A stretch of 6,018 nucleotides of DNA, taken from positions 1 through 6,018 of the forward strand of contig JBMLTO010000004.1 of NCBI GenBank assembly GCA_049239925.1. The letters run 5' to 3'. The stretch is from Legionella_A sp049239925 (GTDB lineage: Bacteria > Pseudomonadota > Gammaproteobacteria > Legionellales > Legionellaceae). The position numbers and the translations under genes are program-made. A model generated the notes under the pieces. That model was not told the DNA's origin. It saw only the letters and a list, made by a program, of their open reading frames with translations, and did not search any database. Positions 1 through 5,756 of this stretch are shown here, in pieces (position 1 is the stretch's first letter; every line of letters starts with the position of its first letter).

Positions 1-83
1 GGCTCTATTGCCGTTTAACCTAAATGCAAACCGTATTTAGCCGAACGCATACGATTCTTTTAATCTCTATCATTGAATACTAT

Positions 84-127
84 AACACACTAAGTCTGAT
101 TATCAAAATAATCAGACTTAGTGTGTT
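84..127. terminator. Perfect 20-bp inverted repeat, possible bidirectional terminator
   Basis: Positions 84-103 and 108-127 are exact reverse complements (20 of 20 pairs) separated by the 4-base loop CAAA. The hairpin starts 28 bases past the stop codon of the minus-strand 617-residue gene, where a terminator is expected. The stem has only 6 G/C pairs. The tracts after it are poor in U: TTT then CCC on the plus strand, and TATAGTATT on the minus strand. It is therefore not a textbook intrinsic terminator, and could instead be a transcript-end stabiliser or a dispersed palindromic repeat. The perfect stem is seen directly; the terminator role is inferred from position. Confidence 0.55.
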
Positions 128-155
128 TCCCTACAATGAAATGGCTTGACTAGGT

Positions 156-2009
156 TCACTTCAACTCCTGCAAATGATGATTAGCAACCAAGGCATCATC
201 TGATCTAACATGGTTGCTTGCTGAAACTATTTCTTTAAATTGATTTTTAATTCGGTTTTGATTATCTAATACTAAATCCTGATTTTCTAATAATAAGGCC
301 TTAACCTGCATTGCAGTATGTTGCACAGCTGCTGAATCCAGAAGATGTGTATCCATAAGACCGCTATAGCCTTGTTCTTGAGCTATTTGTTCAACCAGGC
401 CCCTCACCTTAGATAATGATTCTAGCGAACATGGTATTTGTTTGTTCTTTTCATCACTAAGAGCAATCGTTAATTTATCTAAATACTCTTGCGAGTTAAG
501 CTCTTCTAATAAAGCCTGGTGATATAATTTTAAACCTTCAGACCCTAAAAAATCGTTTACGGTTATCGTCGCTCCTCTTGCTGATTGGGATATATTCTTT
601 TGGGGTAAAAAAAATAAAAATTTTTCTCTGAAATTAATCATAGGTTGTTCTGAGAATATTTTTTTAATCTCGTCTTGGTACACAATAGATATTTGAGAAA
701 TTTTTTCTTTTATTCTGGGATCGATTTGGCTAAGGGTCTGATGATCTTCCATCGAAAAATAATGATGAACTCTAGATGTTGATTTTTCATTAAATTGTTT
801 GGTATTTATCTGTTCTATCAAATATTGTTCAAAGTTACCGTTAAATGTTGGTGTGTTTTTATTTTCTTTAATCCAAGAAAATTTCCCAAGAGGACAACTC
901 ATTACCAAGTCCTGATACTGCAACCGTAGTTCATCTATTTGTTGATGATTATCAGAATTAACAGCATCTTTTATTTTGAGCTGCAAACTAAGAACTTGGG
1001 CAGCATAATTCATATTAAGTTGATTATTCTGATAATATTGTTGGAAGCTCTTAAAAATAATATCTAATTTCTCTTCGATGGTTTGATTATCTTTAATCGG
1101 TAACGGTTCTCTTAACACTCTTTCGGCCATATTTTGATAAGTATTAATGATTAAATTTGGAGAAATTTGTGGATTGTTATTCAACAGGTGGATGATTGTT
1201 TCTCGAGCCTCTAGGAGGCCCTGCTCTATTTTATCAGAAAAATCATTTGTACGAGCTAATTCGGTTAATGCTTCTGCCATTTCTGTCGTTGAAACAATAG
1301 CCGGATAATCTCGCCACAATTTATGTTCTCCCTTTTTCAATAAGGGAACATGATCAAGCGAGGTTCTATTGAAATAATCGATTATAGGGTTTTGATGCGT
1401 AACTTTACCACCAAATTTAGGATGTTTACATAAGTTATCACATGCATGACCATAGTCAATACGTACAATTTTAACCCTGTTTTCTGCGTCGATTATCACG
1501 ATCATATTTCCTGGATTAATGTCATGATCACCGACTAAAGCGGACATCGCAATTGCATTTGCTAGCTCTTTTTTAAATCCTGGATACCGTTTATTAATGT
1601 CCTCTAAATTATATTGTTGTTTACTTACATCGGTTTTCTCGCAAACTAGTGATGTATGTGAACCTATTTTTGCTCCACCTAAAAAATCATCTAATGATTG
1701 CAATCGTCCACCCGGAGGGCACACTAAATAAGCTGATACTATATCCACTGTTTTTTGTTTAGGATCAGGGACAAGATAGATATTGGGAGCGGCCCCCAAT
1801 TTTGTTGCGATGCAAGACACCAGAAACTCACCTAGGTTAGCAGTATCTAATTGCCCTGCTAATTTCCTATCAAGCCAGCTTTTTTTAACGATAGATTTCT
1901 TATACTGAAAGAAATTATTATCATTATCTGTAACTCTCATACTTCCGGTTTTGCCACCGGAAGATGATGCAGAAGAAAAATTAAAATTGCTTAAGGATTT
2001 TATCTTCAT
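156..2009 (-). CDS. Large uncharacterised protein with kinase-like motifs, candidate secreted effector
   Basis: This gene encodes 617 residues with no signal peptide or membrane segment visible, so a soluble protein is expected. The N-terminal third looks like a degenerate kinase fold. A Gly/Ser-rich stretch (residues 12-23) precedes a strand with lysines (FFQYKKS, 33-39) and a candidate helix-C Glu (GEFL, 60-63). A catalytic-loop-like GDHDINPGN (160-168) and a metal-binding-loop-like RIDYGHA (183-189) follow. The pairing of D-x4-N with a later IDYG resembles lipid/protein kinase families, including the N-terminal domain of Legionella LepB-type phosphoinositide kinases; that resemblance is from memory and unverified. 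From about residue 240 the protein is helical and polar, rich in Gln, Asn, Glu and Lys, with no domain I recognise. The start ATG has GGGA about six bases upstream. It is divergently transcribed from the 116-residue gene. The C-terminus lacks a clear Glu block, so a Dot/Icm substrate role is only an inference from the domain type. It could also be a non-secreted regulator. The reading frame is certain; the function is not. Confidence 0.85.
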   Translation of the reverse strand: MKIKSLSNFNFSSASSSGGKTGSMRVTDNDNNFFQYKKSIVKKSWLDRKLAGQLDTANLGEFLVSCIATKLGAAPNIYLVPDPKQKTVDIVSAYLVCPPGGRLQSLDDFLGGAKIGSHTSLVCEKTDVSKQQYNLEDINKRYPGFKKELANAIAMSALVGDHDINPGNMIVIIDAENRVKIVRIDYGHACDNLCKHPKFGGKVTHQNPIIDYFNRTSLDHVPLLKKGEHKLWRDYPAIVSTTEMAEALTELARTNDFSDKIEQGLLEARETIIHLLNNNPQISPNLIINTYQNMAERVLREPLPIKDNQTIEEKLDIIFKSFQQYYQNNQLNMNYAAQVLSLQLKIKDAVNSDNHQQIDELRLQYQDLVMSCPLGKFSWIKENKNTPTFNGNFEQYLIEQINTKQFNEKSTSRVHHYFSMEDHQTLSQIDPRIKEKISQISIVYQDEIKKIFSEQPMINFREKFLFFLPQKNISQSARGATITVNDFLGSEGLKLYHQALLEELNSQEYLDKLTIALSDEKNKQIPCSLESLSKVRGLVEQIAQEQGYSGLMDTHLLDSAAVQHTAMQVKALLLENQDLVLDNQNRIKNQFKEIVSASNHVRSDDALVANHHLQELK

Positions 2010-2039
2010 AGATTTCCCATGAACATATCTATTAAATAA

Positions 2040-2066
2040 AGTATAGTATGTCTATAATAAAAACAA
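2040..2066 (-). promoter_or_regulatory. Candidate promoter for the 617-residue gene
   Basis: On the minus strand TATACT (2045-2040) lies about 30 bases upstream of the start codon. It is preceded by TTGTTT (2066-2061) with a short 15-base spacer. The -10 is good, but the spacer is below the preferred 16-18, so the exact -35 is uncertain. It sits back to back with the plus-strand promoter at 2072-2100, so the two genes may be co-regulated from one small intergenic region. Confidence 0.4.
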
Positions 2067-2071
2067 TAACA

Positions 2072-2100
2072 TTGTCGTTAACTGTCTTTCATGATACAAT
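2072..2100 (+). promoter_or_regulatory. Sigma-70-like promoter for the 116-residue gene
   Basis: TTGTCG (2072-2077) and TACAAT (2095-2100) are separated by exactly 17 bases, matching four of six and five of six consensus positions. Transcription would begin near 2107, leaving a leader of about 25 bases containing the AGGAG ribosome binding site at 2121-2125. An overlapping TATACT at 2111-2116 is a second possible -10 but has no good -35. Confidence 0.55.
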
Positions 2101-2131
2101 TTTGTAAAGCTATACTTAACAGGAGAATAAT

Positions 2132-2482
2132 ATGCCGATATTTACTAATAAAATGTTGTCTTATCTGCAAAAAATAATCACTGAACTTTTTTTTTCTTAC
2201 CTAACTAAGCATGAAAAGGATTTAAAAAATCAAGAGAAATGGAGTGATGTTGTTGTTTCAGGTTTAGAAGCGGCAGTTGAAGGAATGAATAATATCAACG
2301 CTCTTGATGATTCGATGAAAGAATGTATCGCTCAGAACTGCATTATGAATGCTGGTCGTTTGCTTGAGGAAAATGAGACTGATATCAATAAGCTAGTAAC
2401 TAGTTTTGATAAAGAATTAGGTAAACAATTAGAATATTTGGAACAGCAAGAAGAATCGAGTGAATCTTCTCCAAGACCTTAA
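2132..2482 (+). CDS. Small uncharacterised protein with Glu/Ser-rich C-terminal tail
   Basis: The product has 116 residues and I do not recognise a family. The start is well supported: AGGAG (2121-2125) lies six bases before ATG, below a good promoter. Residues 7-25 form a hydrophobic, probably amphipathic helix (KMLSYLQKII onward). The middle is predicted helical, with two cysteines (65 and 70). The last 16 residues are acidic and polar (EYLEQQEESSESSPRP). Several Glu within the last 16 residues followed by Ser/Pro resembles the E-block of Dot/Icm substrates, so it may be a small secreted protein; this is inference. Alternatives are a regulator or partner of the divergent 617-residue protein, or a gene whose 3' end was reshaped, since the intron remnant starts immediately after its stop codon. 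A strong initiation region and ordinary composition argue for a real gene. Confidence 0.7.
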   Translation: MPIFTNKMLSYLQKIITELFFSYLTKHEKDLKNQEKWSDVVVSGLEAAVEGMNNINALDDSMKECIAQNCIMNAGRLLEENETDINKLVTSFDKELGKQLEYLEQQEESSESSPRP

Positions 2483-2653
2483 TATGCGACGACATTGTTA
2501 TATGTTGTCAATGCAATCGTGATGCAGAGCGGATCAAAAAGGCCTTGGCTCAACCGAGGTATTCAGCGCAGATCGTTCACCTGGGAGCAGTTTCAAAAGT
2601 ATCTGGACTCGATTAAATTCCCCCAGGCGAAAATTTACCACAAGCTCTTCTAA
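2483..2653 (+). pseudogene. Remnant of group II intron reverse transcriptase/maturase
   Basis: This is two pieces of an intron-encoded protein in different frames. From 2488 the frame reads DDIVICCQCNRDAERIKKAL, the catalytic aspartate pair and following segment of a group II intron reverse transcriptase. The bases just before it, TATGC, look like the Tyr-Ala of YADD missing one base. From 2546, shifted by one base, the frame reads WLNRGIQRRSFTW and ends FPQAKIYHKLF then TAA (2651-2653). That is the type of C-terminus found in these maturases (WLNR-x2-Q-RRSF-x-W ... P-x-x-KIYH-x-L). The N-terminal fingers and palm and the thumb/domain X between the two pieces are missing, so the protein cannot be functional. 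The family assignment rests on remembered motifs and is strengthened by the RNA domains directly downstream. Its left edge abuts the stop codon of the 116-residue gene. Confidence 0.8.
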
Positions 2654-2684
2654 AACATAAGCTAACTGTGAATGTATTTATCTT

Positions 2685-2718
2685 GAGCCCGGTGCCTTAA
2701 TAGGGCACGCCGGGTTCT
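2685..2718 (+). ncRNA. Group II intron domain V
   Basis: This 34-base hairpin begins GAGCCCGG and ends CCGGGTTCT. The lower stem pairs 2685-2692 with 2710-2717 (eight pairs, one G-U). A two-base bulge CG (2708-2709) follows, and the upper stem pairs 2693-2697 with 2703-2707 around the loop TAATA. The AGC triad (2686-2688), the two-base bulge and the total length are the diagnostic features of domain V, the catalytic heart of the ribozyme. The loop is not a GNRA tetraloop, which may be decay. Confidence 0.88.
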
Positions 2719-2720
2719 AA

Positions 2721-2765
2721 CGAGGGGGCTGCGAACAACTCACGAAGAACGCAGCTCTACTCTAT
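2721..2765 (+). ncRNA. Group II intron domain VI with candidate branch-point A
   Basis: Two bases after domain V, GAGGGGGCTGCG (2722-2733) pairs with CGCAGC (2750-2755) and the following TCT-A-CTC. This leaves A2759 unpaired as the candidate lariat branch point. The inferred 3' splice site is after 2765 (CTCTAT), six bases past A2759, in keeping with the usual spacing. The apical loop is large (about 16 bases). The placement directly 3' of domain V makes the assignment firm; the exact splice site is inferred. Confidence 0.78.
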
Positions 2766-3057
2766 AGCCAATGACTGCCTATAAAATCATGCACAAATCA
2801 TCAGGATATTACACGCCCTAATTTAACTTGAAAAAAAGATGACTATTTTGCAATGAATCATATATAGTGATGCTTATGAACATTAAGACTCAGGCTATCT
2901 ACTCATGAATGTCTTAAATTTGTTCTTTTGAATTATTTTTGTTACTATTTGCTTGGCCGCGCTATGATTGCAACGTTAAGTAATGTAGGAGTTAAATGCA
3001 CTATTATAATAGAATCATACGCTTACATTCATTCAGGATGGATAATTAGTCACTATT
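2766..3057. other. Intergenic stretch without a supported gene
   Basis: This 292-base, AT-rich stretch begins with the presumed 3' exon of the dead intron. Only very short reading frames occur (for example from 2873, MLMNIKTQAIYS then stop), without convincing ribosome binding sites. The sole regulatory candidate is the TATAAT at 3005-3010 described separately. I see no tRNA, long hairpin or repeat in it. Confidence 0.5.
3005..3010 (+). promoter_or_regulatory. Candidate -10 box for the transpeptidase-queF operon
   Basis: A perfect TATAAT lies 47 bases before the start codon at 3058. No good -35 hexamer is present 16-18 bases upstream (AATGTA at 2982-2987 is the nearest), so the promoter would be weak or activator-dependent. 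The leader would contain AGGATGG at 3036-3042, which is too far from the start to be a standard ribosome binding site. Confidence 0.35.
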
Positions 3058-3759
3058 ATGCGTAATTTAATTTTATCAATATTATTATTACACATTGGAT
3101 ATGCTCATTCTATGGCGACCAAAGTTAGCTTAGATCAAGCAATTGATAAAGCAATTGCTCGTTATAGCTTGCATTGGGAACCACACATGATAGCCATGTT
3201 TAAAAAGGCAAACGTAACCTACCCCCCTAAAGATATTGCCTTATTAGCATTTAAAAAAGAACGAAATATTCAATTATGGGCTCGAAATGCGAATAGATCA
3301 TGGCATTATGTGCATAGTTATCCTTTAACTGCGTTTAGTGGACGATTAGGCCCTAAATTAAAAGAGCATGATAGACAAATACCGGAAGGGATCTATAGGT
3401 TAACTTCATTTAATCCATTCAGCTCGATGCATTTATCAATCATGATTAACTACCCCAACCATTTCGATCGGTTACAAGCAAGCAAAGATGGCAGGAAAAA
3501 ATTAGGCGGCGACATTTTTATCCATGGCAAATCATTGTCAGTGGGATGCCTGGCGATTGGTGATAAAGCGATCGATCAATTATTTTTACTAGCACGTCGA
3601 GTTGGTTTAAGCCATATTAAATTGATCATTGCCCCCAATGATCTTCGCAAAAGCAAACCAGCAACTAACAGCTTTGCTCAACCACGTTGGCTGCCTGAAT
3701 TATATAAACAAATATCAAAAGAGCTATCTTATTTTCCACTTAGTAAACAATTCGGGTAA
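3058..3759 (+). CDS. L,D-transpeptidase (YkuD) family protein, YafK/DpaA-like
   Basis: The product has 233 residues and a Sec-type signal peptide: MRN, a hydrophobic core LILSILLLHIGYA, then a probable cleavage after AHS (18) or MA (20). It therefore acts in the periplasm. The YkuD catalytic signature is HGKSLSVGC, with His156 and the nucleophile Cys164, inside GDIFIHGKSLSVGCLAIGD (151-169). Residues 105-115 (DRQIPEGIYRL) match the usual strand before it. The compact HG-x3-SVGC form resembles E. coli YafK (DpaA), which detaches Braun lipoprotein from peptidoglycan, more than the classic SHGCIR cross-linking enzymes. The exact reaction (3-3 cross-linking, lipoprotein attachment or amidase) cannot be told from sequence. 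The ATG lacks a good Shine-Dalgarno, but an in-frame stop at 3043 and the signal peptide fix the start. It is probably co-transcribed with queF, 15 bases downstream. Confidence 0.9.
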   Translation: MRNLILSILLLHIGYAHSMATKVSLDQAIDKAIARYSLHWEPHMIAMFKKANVTYPPKDIALLAFKKERNIQLWARNANRSWHYVHSYPLTAFSGRLGPKLKEHDRQIPEGIYRLTSFNPFSSMHLSIMINYPNHFDRLQASKDGRKKLGGDIFIHGKSLSVGCLAIGDKAIDQLFLLARRVGLSHIKLIIAPNDLRKSKPATNSFAQPRWLPELYKQISKELSYFPLSKQFG

Positions 3760-3762
3760 ATC

Positions 3763-3768
3763 AGGGAG
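3763..3768 (+). promoter_or_regulatory. Ribosome binding site of queF
   Basis: AGGGAG lies six bases before ATG 3775, inside the 15-base gap after the transpeptidase stop. It supports independent, efficient initiation of queF within the same transcript. Confidence 0.75.
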
Positions 3769-3774
3769 ACTGCT

Positions 3775-4605
3775 ATGGATGCCATCGTCAATAATTCAGA
3801 ACTAGGTAAAAAGTCTATACAAGATGCTAATTATAACCCACAGCGTTTATTTCCAATATCTCGTCGAGATAAACGTTTAGAACTAGGAATCGATCCCGAT
3901 CATTTACCCTTTCATGGTTTTGATTGCTGGAATCATTATGAAGTTTCATGGCTTAATCATAAAGGAAAACCCATTGTTGCAACTGCCGAGGTCATTTATG
4001 ATTGTAATTCACCATTCTTAATTGAATCTAAATCACTAAAATTGTATTTTAATTCATTTAATAATACCAAATTTAATGATCTTGATGCGCTAATTAAAAT
4101 TATCATTCAGGATTTACAAACATCCATTAAGGCAGATGTCATCGTAAAAATTAATCCATTAGATGACAATAAACTTCATTTATCATCTGGGATGCAGGGT
4201 GAGAGTTTGGATGATCTTGATATTGAATGTTCAGTCTATACTGTTGAACCCATGTATCTTAAGGTCGGTAAAAATAAAGTTGCAGAAACACTATGCTCTG
4301 ATTTATTAAAATCAAATTGTCTTGTAACAAACCAGCCGGATTGGGGTAGCATACAAATTGATTACCAAGGCTACCAAATAAATCGTGAAGGTTTGCTACA
4401 ATACTTAGTATCATTTAGAAATCATAATGAATTTCATGAACAATGTATCGAACGAATCTTTATGGATATAAGCCGATATTGCCAACCTGATGTACTTACA
4501 GTCTACGGACGTTATACTAGACGTGGCGGGCTAGATATTAATCCGTATCGTAGCAATAAAATTCTCGGTCAGCCTTGTTTAAATCCTCGCTTAGTTAGGC
4601 AATAA
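3775..4605 (+). CDS. queF: NADPH-dependent 7-cyano-7-deazaguanine reductase (preQ0 reductase)
   Basis: QueF reduces preQ0 to preQ1 with two NADPH, the step before insertion of the base into tRNA during queuosine biosynthesis in the cytosol. The 276 residues match the long, two-domain YqcD-type enzyme (E. coli 282), not the short Bacillus type. The family motif ESKSLKLYFNSF (84-95) is intact. The nucleophile is Cys182 in SNCLVTNQPDWGS, with Asp189 as general acid and His221/Glu222 in NEFHEQ. Glu84 is the substrate contact. Offsets from the E. coli numbering are consistent (8 residues at the Cys, Asp and His-Glu sites, 5 at Glu84). The C-terminus has the hallmark YTRRGGLDINPYRS (247-260). All key residues are present, so an active enzyme is expected. 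It follows the transpeptidase gene by 15 bases in a likely operon with no obvious functional link, and converges on hpt with 16 bases between the stops. Confidence 0.98.
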   Translation: MDAIVNNSELGKKSIQDANYNPQRLFPISRRDKRLELGIDPDHLPFHGFDCWNHYEVSWLNHKGKPIVATAEVIYDCNSPFLIESKSLKLYFNSFNNTKFNDLDALIKIIIQDLQTSIKADVIVKINPLDDNKLHLSSGMQGESLDDLDIECSVYTVEPMYLKVGKNKVAETLCSDLLKSNCLVTNQPDWGSIQIDYQGYQINREGLLQYLVSFRNHNEFHEQCIERIFMDISRYCQPDVLTVYGRYTRRGGLDINPYRSNKILGQPCLNPRLVRQ

Positions 4606-4621
4606 TTTGCTTCCTATTATT

Positions 4622-5182
4622 TTATTCGTGTTCTGGTGACACTACAAAAATACCAGGTGCGTTACGCAAGTATTCATTGTAATCCATACCGTAACCAAAA
4701 ATGTAATGATCTTCAACTTGTAAACCCACAAAGTCAGCATGCTCTAAACCACTTTCGACGCGCTTATGATATTTATCTACCAAAACAGCGCTATATACTT
4801 CCGCTGCGCCCATTGCTTTAACTTCAGCAAGAATTGCGGCTAAGGTCACCCCGCCATCAAGGATATCATCGACAACTAGAACCGTACGACCAGTTAAATC
4901 AAGCGAGGGTCTTACTTTCCATATCAATTCACCACCGCTGATTTCCCCACGATAACGAGTTGCATGAACATAATCAACTTCTAGTGGAAAATCTAATCTG
5001 GGCAATAAATTACCCATAGGTACTAGACCACCTATCATTACACACATAATAATTGGATTTTTATCGTGCAAACACTGATGAATATTGATAGCCATTCGAT
5101 CTAATGCTGCCTCAACTTCTTTGGTGGTATATAAACAAGTAGACTGTTGATATACTGTTTCAATTTTACTTGGAATAGTCAT
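4622..5182 (-). CDS. hpt: Hypoxanthine-guanine phosphoribosyltransferase
   Basis: This purine salvage enzyme transfers ribose-5-phosphate from PRPP to hypoxanthine or guanine, giving IMP or GMP. Its 186 residues match the usual length of about 180. The PRPP-binding loop is VLVVDDILDGGVTL (101-114) with Asp105-Asp106. An earlier Gly-Gly loop (MIGGLVP, 49-55) contacts pyrophosphate. Lys137 in VLVDKYHKR is the expected purine O6 contact, and IFGYGMDY (161-168) is the C-terminal base-binding segment. The loop has DGG where many homologues have DEG or DTG, a minor change. AGGAA (5192-5188) lies five bases before ATG. It is 35 bases downstream of the DUF1820 gene on the same strand, and probably transcribed with it. 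The gammaproteobacterial enzyme of this subtype is usually annotated hpt; specificity for hypoxanthine over guanine cannot be read from sequence. Confidence 0.95.
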   Translation of the reverse strand: MTIPSKIETVYQQSTCLYTTKEVEAALDRMAINIHQCLHDKNPIIMCVMIGGLVPMGNLLPRLDFPLEVDYVHATRYRGEISGGELIWKVRPSLDLTGRTVLVVDDILDGGVTLAAILAEVKAMGAAEVYSAVLVDKYHKRVESGLEHADFVGLQVEDHYIFGYGMDYNEYLRNAPGIFVVSPEHE

Positions 5183-5217
5183 TAATGTTCCTGAATAATG
5201 TAAGCTAATTAAACTGT

Positions 5218-5544
5218 TTACTCTTTGGGTTTGCTAGGTAATGGAAATAAACTCACTTTACCAAATTCATTTGATTTCTCACGTACTTTCGAGATCCCTT
5301 CTTTACTAACTTCATCAATGCGAAAAACGGATTGCATTGGTATATAAGTCCTTTTGACATTCTGAAACTCCGCCTTAAGCCGCTCTTCTGAAGGGTCGAC
5401 AACTAGGCTTGTGTTTTCTCCAAAAAGAATATCTTCTACCTCAAGAAAACCAAACATTTCGCTTTCAGCTATTTTGCGTGCGTAAATTTCATAAACCACT
5501 TCTAAATAAGCAAACGTTATACGGTATAGCGTTGTATTAGACAT
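5218..5544 (-). CDS. DUF1820 family protein
   Basis: A 108-residue protein of the DUF1820 family, small conserved proteins of gammaproteobacteria with no assigned function. Family features from memory: an N-terminal strand (TLYRITF), YEIYARKIAESEMFGFLEVE (18-37), VVDPSEERLKAEF (48-60) and a YIPMQSVFRIDEV strand (67-79). A longer frame is open to 5631, but its extra 29 residues are hydrophobic and unlike the family. The ATG at 5544 gives the usual length and the expected MS-x3-YR start, and the likely promoter (5584-5613) overlaps the longer frame. The Shine-Dalgarno is weak (GGTG about ten bases upstream). It is the first gene of a probable operon with hpt. The composition (many Glu, Lys and Arg, no signal peptide) indicates a cytosolic protein. 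Confidence 0.92.
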   Translation of the reverse strand: MSNTTLYRITFAYLEVVYEIYARKIAESEMFGFLEVEDILFGENTSLVVDPSEERLKAEFQNVKRTYIPMQSVFRIDEVSKEGISKVREKSNEFGKVSLFPLPSKPKE

Positions 5545-5583
5545 GCAATGCACCGAATAAAAAAAAAGTGATAATACCATAAT

Positions 5584-5613
5584 TTTATAAAGGTCGTATG
5601 TTATAACCACCAA
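5584..5613 (-). promoter_or_regulatory. Sigma-70-like promoter for the DUF1820-hpt operon
   Basis: On the minus strand TTGGTG (5613-5608) and TATAAA (5589-5584) are 18 bases apart. Transcription would begin near 5577, leaving a leader of about 33 bases that includes a run of nine T. Just upstream lies a direct repeat TGTCAC-GGC-TGTCAC (plus strand 5617-5631) that could be an operator, though this is weak. Confidence 0.5.
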
Positions 5614-5678
5614 AAGTGTCACGGCTGTCACATTAAAATTTAATCAATCTGTTTCAGGTTTAGCCTTGGCCCAACAAT

Positions 5679-5693
5679 AGGGTTATTAACCCT
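5679..5693. repeat. Short inverted repeat AGGGTT-ATT-AACCCT
   Basis: Perfect six-base arms flank three bases, about 65 bases before the transposase remnant. It could be part of the lost left end of the insertion sequence or a small operator. No second copy that would identify it as a terminal repeat lies in the window. It is recorded as seen, with no assigned role. Confidence 0.3.
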
Positions 5694-5756
5694 CGGATTA
5701 ATTTGACGAATAGTTAGAAATAAGATCAAATGTCACTCAAATTTTAAAGAGGTGGC

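Larger units (their letters stand above)
2483..2765 (+). mobile_element. 3' remnant of a group II intron
   Basis: A reverse transcriptase/maturase fragment, a 31-base linker (the end of domain IV) and RNA domains V and VI occur in the canonical order. The 5' part of the intron (domains I-III and most of the coding region) is absent, and no GUGYG-type 5' end is visible anywhere upstream. The right edge is placed at the AT of CTCTAT (2764-2765), because group II introns end in A-pyrimidine and the bulged A of domain VI would lie six bases before the end. The element cannot splice or move by itself. It fills half of the otherwise gene-free stretch 2483-3057. Confidence 0.8.

Noticed and set aside
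2..40. Open plus-strand frame reading ALLPFNLNANRI then TAG, possibly the C-terminus of a gene entering from the left
   Set aside because: Only 12 codons are visible and no family can be recognised; it would also place the palindrome as a shared terminator, but there is no independent support.
2873..2911. Short open frame MLMNIKTQAIYS in the gene-free stretch
   Set aside because: Twelve codons, no Shine-Dalgarno, and no similarity to anything recognised.
4601..4626. Possible terminator between the convergent queF and hpt stops (AATAAT ... ATTATT)
   Set aside because: The stem is only six A-T pairs with a nine-base loop and no clear T run; too weak to call.
4636..4821. 61-codon open frame on the plus strand
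   Set aside because: It lies entirely antisense within the well-supported hpt gene and has no ribosome binding site or recognisable product.
5545..5631. N-terminal extension of the DUF1820 protein by 29 residues
   Set aside because: The hydrophobic extension is unlike the family, covers the likely promoter, and the internal ATG at 5544 gives the normal family length.
5703..5731. TTGACG ... TCAAAT as a promoter for the transposase remnant
   Set aside because: The -35 is good, but the -10 at 17 bases is poor and the downstream gene is dead, so no functional claim is made.
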